This document shows positions 1-8,370 of a stretch of DNA of 32,090 bases, piece by piece. Origin of the DNA: Solirubrobacterales bacterium (GTDB lineage: Bacteria > Actinomycetota > Thermoleophilia > Solirubrobacterales > Solirubrobacteraceae). The notes beneath the pieces were generated by a model, which had not been told where the DNA came from, made no database searches, and saw only the letters and a list, made by a program, of their open reading frames with translations. The translations under genes were made by a program, and so were the position numbers. Where the stretch lies: assembly GCA_003133565.1 (NCBI GenBank), contig PKYB01000076.1:86130-118219 (forward strand), written 5' to 3'. Every line of letters begins with the position of its first letter. Position 1 is the stretch's first letter.

Positions 1-1650
1 CTTCTCCCAGTGCCACGGTTTGCTGACAAGTTGGAACAGCGCCTTGTATGAGGCGATGGACATCAGCAGCCAGTAGGCGGGAGCGAGCAGCGCCCATTTG
101 ACGTCCTCGTAGTTGCGTCGCGCGTAGCAGCCGCTGACTGCGGAGAGCACGCAAGCCGCGTTACCGACGAAGAGTCCGACGGTGCCAGCGTAGAGAACGG
201 GCGCTGGGAAGATACTCGCGATCCACCCTGCGCGCGTCGTGTACCAGACGAGGAGCAGCGCGAGGTAGATCGGGTTCACCAGGAGACAGAGCGTGTTCGC
301 GCCGAAAAACAGGTTGAACGCCGCAAACGCTTTCGCACCCATGCCGCGGCCGACCCGGATCGGGTGCTGGGTGTTGAGCAGATAAGTCTGCATGTAGCCC
401 TTGACCCAGCGACTCCGTTGGCGCAGCCAGTTCCCATAGCGGCTGGTTGCCTCTTCAAAGGTCGTTGAGTCGAGGACGGCGGTCTGCCATCCGCGCAGGA
501 AGATGCGCACCCCCAGCTCGGCATCCTCGGTCACGTTGTACACGCTCCAGCCCTCCAGCTCGCGAAGGCGCTCGGTCGCGAAGTGATTCGAGGTGCCACC
601 CAGCGGGATCACTACGCCAACGTGCGAGAGACCGGGTAGGAGTTGGTCGAACCAGACGGAATACTCTGCCGTGAACCACCGCGTAAGCAGGTTATGGTCG
701 CGGTTGAAGTAGTTGAGCTTCGCCTGCAGGCAGACAACGCCGGGCGGCTGCTCGCGAAACGCTGCAACGGATTTGCGCAGCTGATCGGGCTCCGGACAAT
801 CCTCGGCGTCAAACACGACCAGGTATTCGCCGCGCGCGCTCGCAAGACCGAAATTGCACGCGCGCGATTTGCCTACCGGCCCGACATCGGGCACCACCAG
901 GACTTCAAAGCACGGAGGCAAAGACAACTCCGCAACCGCCGCACGCGTCGCGATGTCGTCGTGCTCAAGCAGCAGCTTTACGTCAAGGCGCTCTTGAGGA
1001 TAGTCGAGCGCCTGCACACCGCGCACCAACTGTTCCAACACGGCAGCTTCGCGATAAAGCGGCAGCAACACCGTATACACCGGTAACTCGTCGTCGGCGA
1101 TGCGATTCACCGCACCCTCGTCGACCGTTATCGCGCTGGGATGTCTCAGTGACCAACGAATCAAGGCAAGCTTCATGCCATTCGCGGCCACAAAGAACAC
1201 CATCACCACGCCATTGAGTACCGCCAGAGTCACGACCGCATCAACAAACAGCCCCCACACTGCCAACCCCAACACCACCAACAAAACCGTGGCCTGTGCG
1301 CGCGAAAGCAACCGCGGCGGTGGCGGTACACCCACACCGCCAGGGACCAGCGGCGGCTCACCGATAAAGAAATCGCCGACGGGCTCAGCGAGAATTTTTT
1401 TACTGCCGCCGCTCCGGCGATGCGACGTCGTCGGCTGCCCTGGCGAGCGCAGTATCCATACCAGCACACCGCCGCTCAACAGCGACGCGACCGTCAATCC
1501 GCTCAGTGTCAGGAGCATGTGGAGAATCCCCAGTCCACGTCGGCGATCCGCCAACAGTGGCTCGCCGCTCCGGTTGCTGGCCCGGTCGCCTCTGCTGTCA
1601 TGCGCGCGGTTCAACCGTGGCGCGCGGTTGTCGCCGGCCCGCCTGGGCAT
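1..1650 (-). CDS. XagB-like family 2 glycosyltransferase, membrane bound (3' part outside window)
   Basis: Reading the minus strand from ATG 1650 gives 550 residues without a stop up to the window edge, so the C-terminus is missing. An N-terminal membrane segment lies at about residues 41-66, a second hydrophobic block at about 118-157, and the GT2 catalytic domain follows. It carries VYTVLLPLYRE (from 191), the nucleotide-sugar motif FDAEDCPEPDQ (280-290) and the processive-synthase motif QRSRW (411-415). Three further hydrophobic segments follow towards the window edge. This matches the cellulose-synthase-like/XagB branch, which polymerises UDP-sugars into exopolysaccharide at the cytoplasmic membrane. 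The sugar made here cannot be told. No Shine-Dalgarno is seen before the chosen start; TTG 1659 is the only other start before an in-frame stop at 1677. The divergent GH5-like gene may act on the same polymer. Confidence 0.88.
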   Translation of the reverse strand, partial: MPRRAGDNRAPRLNRAHDSRGDRASNRSGEPLLADRRRGLGILHMLLTLSGLTVASLLSGGVLVWILRSPGQPTTSHRRSGGSKKILAEPVGDFFIGEPPLVPGGVGVPPPPRLLSRAQATVLLVVLGLAVWGLFVDAVVTLAVLNGVVMVFFVAANGMKLALIRWSLRHPSAITVDEGAVNRIADDELPVYTVLLPLYREAAVLEQLVRGVQALDYPQERLDVKLLLEHDDIATRAAVAELSLPPCFEVLVVPDVGPVGKSRACNFGLASARGEYLVVFDAEDCPEPDQLRKSVAAFREQPPGVVCLQAKLNYFNRDHNLLTRWFTAEYSVWFDQLLPGLSHVGVVIPLGGTSNHFATERLRELEGWSVYNVTEDAELGVRIFLRGWQTAVLDSTTFEEATSRYGNWLRQRSRWVKGYMQTYLLNTQHPIRVGRGMGAKAFAAFNLFFGANTLCLLVNPIYLALLLVWYTTRAGWIASIFPAPVLYAGTVGLFVGNAACVLSAVSGCYARRNYEDVKWALLAPAYWLLMSIASYKALFQLVSKPWHWEK

Positions 1651-1784
1651 GGCAGGCAACGTGTGGGCACCCGATCATGCTCAATTTCAAAGTGCCACGC
1701 CCATGAGCAGTAAGGGTAGGCGCGACCTTGACCGTTACTGTGGTTGAAAAACTCCTACTCCCCCCTACGTTTCTCCCCGTTCGA

Positions 1785-1836
1785 CGCGCGCTCACCGGTA
1801 AATATCTACCCAGTAAATAACCGCGCGCTCACCGGT
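1785..1836. repeat. Pair of 15-bp direct repeats in a divergent promoter region
   Basis: CGCGCGCTCACCGGT occurs exactly at 1785-1799 and 1822-1836, with starts 37 bp apart. The AT-rich stretch between them carries GTAAATA twice (1798-1804 and 1813-1819). The block sits in the 247-bp gap between the divergent glycosyltransferase (start 1650, minus) and the GH5-like gene (start 1898, plus). The AT-rich core could hold -10 elements for either gene, and the repeats could be sites for a regulator controlling both. No protein can be assigned from sequence. Confidence 0.5.
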
Positions 1837-1897
1837 CAGTGCTCGACCGACGACTGACTGTCGTCCCTAACGGCTCGGGCACGGTACGGTTCACGGC

Positions 1898-3097
1898 GTG
1901 ACAAAATCGTCGGGTGAGAGTTTGGCCCCCGGCGCCGCGCAGGGCTCGGACCGTCCGCAACGCGCACGTCGTTTGAGCGTTCGCGCGTGGCTATTCGGGA
2001 TATTGAAGCTCGCGATCCTTGCGACGGCCGCTCTCGCCTTTGTACCCGCCAGCACGACGAGCGCGACGACCGCCGTGTCGCACGTCCAAGCGAGGCCGTG
2101 CGGGACTCGCGTGGGCGTAGACCACGCGACAACGCCATGCGACCCCCACTACGTCGAGGTGTGCGGCGCAAACCTGTGCCTCGACGGCCAGCCGTTCGTC
2201 ATTCGCGGCGCCACCGCCTATGGTGAGTATGGCAATGCCGCGAGTGAGGTGGCCCTGGCCAAGCAGGCAAACCTGAACGTCCTAGAGCTCGTGGAGTTCG
2301 AGACCTCGTATCACTCCCTGGCTGCCGCCGAGACTGGAGCTACGTGGCGGCGCGTCGACCAGTTCATCGCCAAGGCGGGAGCCACCGGCCTCCACGTCAT
2401 TTTGAATCTCAGCGAATACGGACAGTCATTGCTGGCGGATGGAAAGACGCCGACCACGACCAACTGGGACAGCTATCTGCGCTTCATCGCCGATCGCAGA
2501 AACACGGTCACTGGGGTGCTGTACAAAGACGATCCCGCGATCGCGATGGTCGAGTTGTTCGGCGAGATCGACGCACCGAATTCAGGAGCCGATCCAGGTG
2601 CCGCCGGCACGACGGCGCAACTAAACGCGTTCTTTAGCCGCACGCTCACGCAGTGGCACACGCTCGCACCACATATCCTCGTCAGCACCGGTGGCTTCTC
2701 ATACATCAACGAAGCGAACAATGGCATCGACTGGCAGGCCATCGTCCAAGACCGCTACAACGCGACCTGCGACGTCGAAGTCAACTCGGCGAATGATCTG
2801 GCGGTGAGCGTGCCAGCCGTCTCAAGCTTCTGTTCGCAGCTGGGCAAGCCGTGGTTTCTTGCGGCGTGGAGCGCGTGCTACGCAGATCCTGCGAACGGCT
2901 ATGACTATTTCGGGAGTGACGTCGCGATGGCCGCGCACGCGAGCGCCATGTACGCCCTCGCCCATGGGGGTGCGCCAGCGGCAGCGCCAGCGGTGGGTAC
3001 CGACTTCTGGAACCTGGCCGGCGGACCGGTCGTGACCGACAGCTGCAACATTGGGCCCGAGTTTCCGCTGACGTTTGCCGCGATTCAAGCGGGCTAG
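1898..3097 (+). CDS. Secreted or membrane-anchored GH5-like (mannanase/cellulase-fold) protein
   Basis: This is a 399-residue protein from a GTG start. A basic N-terminus and a hydrophobic segment at about 33-50 act as signal peptide or anchor. The exported part looks like a glycoside hydrolase family 5 TIM barrel: CLDGQPFVIRGATAYGEYG (94-112), a stretch of the form LNVLELVEF, HVILNLSEYG and AMVELFGEIDAP (217-227). E223 fits the family acid/base position, although the usual preceding Asn is Gly. The strand that should carry the nucleophile Glu reads GKPWFLAAWSAC (316-327), with no acid. Either the alignment shifts there or the protein no longer hydrolyses and only binds glycan. Four or more cysteines suggest disulfides. 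It is divergent from the XagB-like synthase, so a role in making or trimming an exopolysaccharide is a reasonable inference. Confidence 0.7.
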   Translation: MTKSSGESLAPGAAQGSDRPQRARRLSVRAWLFGILKLAILATAALAFVPASTTSATTAVSHVQARPCGTRVGVDHATTPCDPHYVEVCGANLCLDGQPFVIRGATAYGEYGNAASEVALAKQANLNVLELVEFETSYHSLAAAETGATWRRVDQFIAKAGATGLHVILNLSEYGQSLLADGKTPTTTNWDSYLRFIADRRNTVTGVLYKDDPAIAMVELFGEIDAPNSGADPGAAGTTAQLNAFFSRTLTQWHTLAPHILVSTGGFSYINEANNGIDWQAIVQDRYNATCDVEVNSANDLAVSVPAVSSFCSQLGKPWFLAAWSACYADPANGYDYFGSDVAMAAHASAMYALAHGGAPAAAPAVGTDFWNLAGGPVVTDSCNIGPEFPLTFAAIQAG

Positions 3098-3254
3098 CAT
3101 CGTTGGCCACGAGTAGGGCGACGTGCGACGCTCGGCGGGGTAGCGAAGCGGCTGGCTGGCGGCGGGGTCGCGCGAACACGATGTCGGGGCGCGGTCTCCA
3201 TCGGACCGAGCGTTTTGCGACTCTGGGTCCACCGACTTGTAGGCCCTTTCCCTA

Positions 3255-3328
<74 letters not shown>

Positions 3329-3372
3329 AGGGAGCGGGAAGTATGGCAAGCGCGGTGCGTGTTCGGATGGTG

Positions 3373-3651
3373 CTAGCCGGCTGCGGCGGTGAAGAGCTCA
3401 CCGGCGCGCACGCGCGCTGCCATGTCGTCGGACTCGGCGCGGTAGACGGTACCGTCATCGAACTCGATCACGGGCAACCACTTCTGGCCGCTCAGCTGCT
3501 CGACCGCCGGTCGCGATCCCTTGCCGTAACCGTGTTTGACGATCTCGAAATCGATGCCCTGTTCAACCAGTGCGCGCTGGACCTTCCAGCACACGTCCAA
3601 GTCGGTGTGGAGCATGGTCCACGAGCAGCGGTGAAGCTTGACCTCTGGCAC
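3373..3651 (-). CDS. Small thioredoxin-fold (glutaredoxin / GST N-terminal-like) protein
   Basis: This is a 92-residue cytoplasmic protein. The pattern is that of a stand-alone GST_N/glutaredoxin fold: VKLHRCSWTM, then CWKVQRALVEQGIDFEIVKH, then the cis-Pro strand WLPVIEFDDGTVY, ending in an acidic helix. There is no CXXC; single cysteines sit at about positions 9 and 21, so a two-cysteine dithiol redox cycle is unlikely, though monothiol chemistry is possible. Comparable small proteins are commonly annotated glutathione S-transferase N-terminal domain protein in actinobacteria, with no defined substrate. The ATG at 3651 is 11 bp downstream of the stop of the DUF916-like gene, so the two are probably co-transcribed, and a hairpin lies across the junction. 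Confidence 0.75.
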   Translation of the reverse strand: MPEVKLHRCSWTMLHTDLDVCWKVQRALVEQGIDFEIVKHGYGKGSRPAVEQLSGQKWLPVIEFDDGTVYRAESDDMAARVRAGELFTAAAG

Positions 3652-3678
3652 TGTGGGCGAGTCTAGCGGTCGCCCACA
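3652..3678 (-). promoter_or_regulatory. Intercistronic hairpin spanning a stop codon
   Basis: TGTGGGCGA (3652-3660) and TCGCCCACA (3670-3678) form a perfect 9-bp inverted repeat with a 9-base loop. The loop contains the TAG stop of the upstream gene (3663-3665 on the minus strand), and the stem ends one base before the ATG of the downstream gene. In the mRNA this could act as a processing site, an attenuator, or a clamp that makes initiation of the small downstream gene depend on ribosomes finishing the first. Confidence 0.45.
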
Positions 3679-5087
3679 TCCTCGGCGGCCGGGGCCTGCT
3701 CGCGCCGGCGCCGACGCCGGGCGGCTCTGCCCGCGAGGACGCCGAGCATCAACGCGAGCAGGATCCGCGCCGGAGAGGCGACCGTCGATCGGTCCTCGTG
3801 TGAGGGTTCGCTCTGGGTGTGCGGACCCGCCTCGGGCGCCTCTGCGGCGATCACGTCGATTTGCTGCGGGCCGTCCTCGAGCGGAGCCTCTGCGGCGATC
3901 ACGTCGATTTGCTGCGGGCCGTCCTCGAGCGGAGCCTCTGCGGCGATTACGTCGATTTGCGGACCCTGGTCGTGCGGAGCCTCGCTGGCGATTACGTCGA
4001 GCCTCGTCGAGTCTGCGGTATCGCCGGAGGACTCAGGCGCCGTGGCAGGCACAGTCGCGCGCACGCGCTTTGCCCGACGGCGCGCCAATAGTCCGAGCAG
4101 GACGGCCGCGAGCAGAGCCGCGGCGATCAGGGCGAAGTACCACCACCGCCAGCCCGACGACGAGCTCGTTCGCTTGCCCGCGATGATTACCGGCACGCTG
4201 GGACCGGGGCCGGCGCGAGTGAGCGTCGCGACGCCGGTGATGCTCACCGACGGACCGCAGTTTGTTGCGCTGACCACGAGCTGATCTCGCCCGAGCGGCA
4301 GTGGCTCCGGCCAGCTAAACGGGTAGGCGATCCGATCGCCTGGGAGGATTGTGCCGAGCGGCTGGCTGAAACTCTGCGGCAGCAGGCCGCGGTGGTGGAT
4401 GTCCACCAGGAGCTGCGGCTGACACAGGCGCAGCCCGCTGTCGACGAGCGTCACAACCACCGACGCGGCGTTCGATCCGGGCACCAGAGCCAGACCGTCG
4501 AGCGCGATCTGGGGCGGCCCGGGCCCAGGGACGGCGATCTCGATCCCGAGCACGGAGTGTTGTCTTGACGGCGTGGCGGCGCGCCCGGCTCGGCCGCTCC
4601 GCATCACCGGCTCAAAGCTGAGACCCGCGACATGGTCGCCGGGCTGCGCGCTGGCCGGCACCGTGATACTGAACGTCACGTGCGCCGACGAGTGCGCCGG
4701 CACGGTCAGCTGCGAGCTATCCGGCTTGACCCAGGCCGCAGTCGCCGTCGAGGGTGCACCGCTGTTGGCGTAGACAACGCCGGAGGTCTCCGCGGTCAGC
4801 GCCCCGATGACACTAACCGTGAGCGTGACCGGACTGACGCTGGTGTTGGTAACGAGCGCCGCGTCGCGCTGCACGCTGCCGGGCGCAGCGGTGAGGACGA
4901 AGTACGGGCGAGTAGCCGAAACTTTCGCCGACGCGGGCGCAGGCTCGATGGTCAAGCCCGGGGTCGACGCGGCGGCGGCCGGCGCTAGCGGATAGAGGCT
5001 TGCCGCCAGCACGACCACGGCGATCGCACCGGCGCGCTCCAGCGCGATTACGTGACGCAGTCGTTCTCGAAGGGCTCCGCCGCACAT
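3663..5087 (-). CDS. DUF916-like cell-surface protein with repeat-containing cytoplasmic tail
   Basis: This 474-residue protein has a signal/anchor segment at about 20-40. An extracytoplasmic part at about 45-290 resembles DUF916/WxL-interacting Ig-like domains (TIEPAPASAKV; VTNTSVSPVTLTVSV; VPAHSSAHVTFSITVPASAQPGDH). A transmembrane helix lies at about 317-335, followed by a basic stop-transfer stretch RRRAKR. The tail then carries four copies of an acidic unit (L/I)DVIAAEAPLEDGPQQ (about 363-420) and a second hydrophobic helix at about 440-453 followed by a run of arginines. DUF916 proteins are known to bind peptidoglycan or other surface proteins. The tail between two membrane helices is unusual and could be a docking platform. 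An ATG start at 5087 puts the signal peptide in place. It probably forms an operon with the small GST_N-like gene. Confidence 0.7.
   Translation of the reverse strand: MCGGALRERLRHVIALERAGAIAVVVLAASLYPLAPAAAASTPGLTIEPAPASAKVSATRPYFVLTAAPGSVQRDAALVTNTSVSPVTLTVSVIGALTAETSGVVYANSGAPSTATAAWVKPDSSQLTVPAHSSAHVTFSITVPASAQPGDHVAGLSFEPVMRSGRAGRAATPSRQHSVLGIEIAVPGPGPPQIALDGLALVPGSNAASVVVTLVDSGLRLCQPQLLVDIHHRGLLPQSFSQPLGTILPGDRIAYPFSWPEPLPLGRDQLVVSATNCGPSVSITGVATLTRAGPGPSVPVIIAGKRTSSSSGWRWWYFALIAAALLAAVLLGLLARRRAKRVRATVPATAPESSGDTADSTRLDVIASEAPHDQGPQIDVIAAEAPLEDGPQQIDVIAAEAPLEDGPQQIDVIAAEAPEAGPHTQSEPSHEDRSTVASPARILLALMLGVLAGRAARRRRRREQAPAAEDVGDR
3838..4017. repeat. 48-bp tandem repeats inside the DUF916-like gene
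   Basis: Copies 1 (3838-3885) and 2 (3886-3933) are identical over 48 bp. Copy 3 (3934-3978) is 45 bp and diverged in its second half, and a fourth degenerate copy starts at 3979. Each unit encodes 16 residues of the form IDVIAAEAPLEDGPQQ. Because two copies are identical at third codon positions, the expansion is recent or kept homogeneous, and copy number may vary between strains by slippage or recombination without breaking frame. Confidence 0.85.
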
Positions 5088-5197
5088 GGCAGGCAGCAGT
5101 AGCAGATTGTCCCTACCGGCGCGGCCGGCGGCGCAGCCCTCCGCTCACGCCCACTGATGCGCGAGGCGAGGGCGAGCAGCACCCGCCCCTCAAGGGT

Positions 5198-5236
5198 GGA
5201 GTGGGCGCACGACCCTGCGCGTCGTGCGCCCACTCC
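5198..5236 (-). terminator. Strong GC hairpin after the NHL-repeat gene
   Basis: A perfect 15-bp inverted repeat, GAGTGGGCGCACGAC (5199-5213) with GTCGTGCGCCCACTC (5221-5235), has a 7-base loop and one further G-C pair outside. It begins six bases past the stop codon of the minus-strand NHL gene (5242). No U-tract follows, which is common for actinobacterial hairpin terminators. Confidence 0.65.
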
Positions 5237-5241
5237 GCTCG

Positions 5242-6348
5242 TCAGTGCAAGAGCCGCAGCGTGTTGTTGCCGTCGTCGACGAAGTACACGCCGGCGCCGT
5301 TTGCCGCGACGTCGAGGCCGAACAGCGATCCCGCTCCGGACTTTGGATCAGCCGGATCGGCAAGCAATTGCTTACCAGCCGGTGTCGTCTCGACGATGTT
5401 GCCGTCACCCGCGTTAGCGGTGAGGATATTGCCGTTGGGTGCCAGCACCAACCCGAGCGGCTGCTTGAGATGGCCGCCCTGCGACACTGTCGTGCCGCCG
5501 CCAGGGGCCGCCGTGGTCCGCGTCAGCGCTTGGGGGATTGCCGTGATCCGATTGGCAAGAGTGTCCGCGAGATAGAGCGTGCCGTTGCTCGCGAGAGCTA
5601 GGCCGGTGGGCCCGATCACCAGCGCCGCGCTGTTGTCCACCCACGGAATCTTGTCGGCGATGACCTGCTCGTTGAGAACCTTCGGCAGTTCGCCGCTCGC
5701 CGTGCGCAGGCGGATCCGCAGCACCGTCGAGTTGTCGTCAGTGACGACCCCCTGAGCAGCACCGCCGTTGAGCACGTTGGATACGAACAGCGTCGTCGTC
5801 GAACCGTGGGTTACCGCGGTCATGTCCCACGGCCCCTGGATCTGGCTCCCGGAAATCGTCTCGACGGCTTTGCCGGCGCTGTTGAGAACGATCAGACAGC
5901 CGTACTGGGCGGTCGCGGACATGCCGTTGGTCGTCGGCAGGCTGCCGACGACGACGTAGCCGCCGGGCAGGACGTTGAGCGCCGTGGTCAGGCCGACGCC
6001 GCCGGGGCAGCTCCCCGGGAGCGCTGCTGCTTTGATCTTTGTGAAGAGTGAGCTTTTGCCGGCGGTGGTGATCTCATCGATCGTTGTCCCGGTGCCCTGC
6101 GCGTTGGCCTTGTCGTTGAAGTTGCTGACGAGCAGATCACCGGCCTCGAGCATGCCGATTGTGCTGGGGACGGTAACGATGCCATATGGGTTCACATCCC
6201 CGTTGTGGGGAACGGTTGAGGTCAGAGAGGTGACCGTCTTGAGCGGCGCGAGAAAGCTGGCCGAACTGGCGCCGGCAGTCGCGGTCGCGCCGTAGCCGGC
6301 GAGCGCCACTGCCGCTGCAGCCAGGACTAGGTTCTTCGATTTGTGCAC
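5242..6348 (-). CDS. Secreted NHL-repeat / beta-propeller protein
   Basis: The protein has 368 residues from GTG 6348, which is preceded by GGAG (6357-6360) at 8 bases; this is better than an in-frame start at 6384 that would put 12 extra residues before the signal peptide. A cleavable signal, KNLVLAAAAVALAGYGATATA, is followed by repeated blade-like units: GDLLVSNFND, GGYVVVGSLPTT, NGTLYLADTLANRITAIP, NGNILTANAGDGNIVETTPAG and AGVYFVDDGNNTLRLL. These match the NHL/SMP-30-type six-bladed propeller. The mature protein is exported. No catalytic residues can be assigned, and a binding or scaffold role is as likely as an enzymatic one. It is divergent from the hybrid histidine kinase. Confidence 0.75.
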   Translation of the reverse strand: MHKSKNLVLAAAAVALAGYGATATAGASSASFLAPLKTVTSLTSTVPHNGDVNPYGIVTVPSTIGMLEAGDLLVSNFNDKANAQGTGTTIDEITTAGKSSLFTKIKAAALPGSCPGGVGLTTALNVLPGGYVVVGSLPTTNGMSATAQYGCLIVLNSAGKAVETISGSQIQGPWDMTAVTHGSTTTLFVSNVLNGGAAQGVVTDDNSTVLRIRLRTASGELPKVLNEQVIADKIPWVDNSAALVIGPTGLALASNGTLYLADTLANRITAIPQALTRTTAAPGGGTTVSQGGHLKQPLGLVLAPNGNILTANAGDGNIVETTPAGKQLLADPADPKSGAGSLFGLDVAANGAGVYFVDDGNNTLRLLH

Positions 6349-6570
6349 TGAGATGTCTCCTGTGGTTGGGAACGCTGCTCTCAATGACTCCGGCGCGTCC
6401 TGATTGCTTCCCGACGGGTGCGCCGATTGCCGACCAAAAGGCTCGGAAACTCAAGGCGCCCACGTGACGAGTCGATAAGAACCCCACAAGGCCGTGGAGG
6501 CCAATACACCGCTTCCCACGGCCGATCCACGACCCCAAACCGGTCTACAGGGACGGTGGTCGCACCACAT

Positions 6571-8298
6571 ATGGTTCCGGCGTCAGACGCACATCAAACA
6601 ATCGTCGTTGAGCAACCTGGCCAACGGCACCAGATCGACGACGCCCTAGACGAAGTACCCGAGCCCTCGGACGGGAGCGTGCAAATCGGATCGGAGCTGA
6701 TGGCTCAGATGGGTCACGAGGTCCGCACGCCGCTCACGGGTGTCCTTGGCACGACTGAGCTGCTGCTGAACACCGATCTGAGCGACGAGCAGCGCGAGTA
6801 CGCAAACGCCACGATGACCTCGGCCACGACCTTGATGGTCGTGATCAACGACATCCTCGACTTCTCGATGCTTGAAGCCGGCACGCTCGCACTCGATGCC
6901 GGCACTTTCGAGGTTCGCTCGATGGTCGAGAGCCTCGGCGTCACCGTGTCGACGCTGGCAAGCGATAAGGGCCTGGCGGTCGTCTCCTCGTCCGAGGAGA
7001 GCGTGCCCCATGCCGTCTGCGGCGATGGCAAGCGCATCCGTCACGTTTTGACAAAGCTCGTGCTCAGCGCGCTCAGAAACACGACGCACGGCCAGGTCAC
7101 GGTCCGCCTGAGCGTAGCCGAACCACGTGGCAAGCTCGTGCTCTTGCGCTTCGAGGTGGCCGACACCGGGCCGGGAATGACCGATGGGTCGCTCGAGTCG
7201 ATTTTCGACCCCTACTCGCAGCCGTCGATGATGCAAAACGACCGCGCCGCCGGCCTCGGCCTGACGGTTTGCAAGCAGCTAATCGACTTGATGGGCGGAG
7301 CGATCGGGGTTAAGAGCACTATCGGCGAAGGGACCACTGTGTGGTTCACGACGCCCGTCGGGATCGACGGTGCCACGCCCTATCCCGAGCAGCGGATGCG
7401 CGTCCAGCCCGCCGCGGCCAGGACTCCTGCCGCCACCATCGATCCGCATCGCGCTAGCGCGCCCGCGCGCCCGCCGGTACCGGACGGCACGGCTCGCGTG
7501 CTGATCGCCGACGACGACCCAGTCAGCCAGCTTGTGATCACGCGTCAGCTGCAGATGCGTGGGTTCACAGTCGATGTCGCGCGCAACGGCTTGGAAGCCA
7601 TCGAGAAGCACGCCAACGAGGTCTACAGCGCGATCTTCATGGACTGCCAGATGCCTGAGCTGAACGGCTACGACGCGACCAGCGCAATCCGCGAACGCGA
7701 AGGCTCCGACGTTCACACACCGATCATCGCGATGACCGCGAGCGTCCGCGAATCCGACCGTGAGCTGTGCTTCGTCAGCGGTATGGACGACTACGTGGCC
7801 AAGCCGCTCGACCAGATCGCCCTAGACGCCGCAATCGCCCGCAGGATTCCCGGCCTCGACCTCGCCACCCCGGGAGCGGCGCCGACCAACGGCGATGAGG
7901 CTGACGTAGCGCGGCCCGCCGGCGATCCGAGTGTGCCCCTCCTTGACGGCTCTGTGCTGACCGACGTCTTTCGTCACAACAGCGAATCTCGAAGCTACCT
8001 GATCGGTGTGTTCGTCGATGAATCGCACACACGAATCGAACAGCTCGCCGCGGCCACCGAGGCCAGCGACACGGCAACCATGCTGCGCCTTACCCACGCA
8101 CTCAAGGGCAGCGCCGGCGCCGTTGGAGCCCGGCGACTGGCAGTCATCTGCAGCGAGGCCCACGACGCTGTCACCATCGGGCACGTGAGCGACGCTGCGC
8201 GGCTGCTTGGACGGATCGAGCGCTGCTTCGAGATGACTTCGCAGCTGCTGTTCCGTGGCTGCCCGCAAGCGCGCGACGCGGCGTCAGCGCGGCGCTAA
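6571..8298 (+). CDS. Cytoplasmic hybrid histidine kinase (HisKA-HATPase-REC-HPt)
   Basis: From ATG 6571 the protein has 575 residues; a GTG at 6418 is open in frame, but codon usage between them (third-position GC near 60 percent) looks non-coding. Domains: HisKA with MGHEVRTPLTG (phospho-acceptor H49), HATPase with G1 DTGPGM and G2 GLGLT, receiver VLIADDDPVSQ with acceptor D358 in FMDCQMPELNG and the conserved AKPLD, and a C-terminal HPt with H509 in THALKGSAG. There is no transmembrane or sensory domain, so input must come from a partner. Odd point: the N-box reads KLVLSALRNT, with Ser (166) where the magnesium-coordinating Asn is expected and Lys at the earlier Asn. ATP binding may be weak, so the protein may act mainly as a phosphorelay hub or phosphatase. 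Confidence 0.87.
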   Translation: MVPASDAHQTIVVEQPGQRHQIDDALDEVPEPSDGSVQIGSELMAQMGHEVRTPLTGVLGTTELLLNTDLSDEQREYANATMTSATTLMVVINDILDFSMLEAGTLALDAGTFEVRSMVESLGVTVSTLASDKGLAVVSSSEESVPHAVCGDGKRIRHVLTKLVLSALRNTTHGQVTVRLSVAEPRGKLVLLRFEVADTGPGMTDGSLESIFDPYSQPSMMQNDRAAGLGLTVCKQLIDLMGGAIGVKSTIGEGTTVWFTTPVGIDGATPYPEQRMRVQPAAARTPAATIDPHRASAPARPPVPDGTARVLIADDDPVSQLVITRQLQMRGFTVDVARNGLEAIEKHANEVYSAIFMDCQMPELNGYDATSAIREREGSDVHTPIIAMTASVRESDRELCFVSGMDDYVAKPLDQIALDAAIARRIPGLDLATPGAAPTNGDEADVARPAGDPSVPLLDGSVLTDVFRHNSESRSYLIGVFVDESHTRIEQLAAATEASDTATMLRLTHALKGSAGAVGARRLAVICSEAHDAVTIGHVSDAARLLGRIERCFEMTSQLLFRGCPQARDAASARR

Positions 8299-8370
8299 GT
8301 CGGGCCCACGGGCAGAACCCTGAGCATCGCGGCGCTCGCCCTCGGTTGAGGTTCGCGCCACCTCCGTCAC

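Noticed and set aside
6418-6570. N-terminal extension of the hybrid kinase from GTG 6418
   Set aside because: Codon third-position GC is about 60 percent against a much higher value in the rest of the gene, and the residues show no domain.
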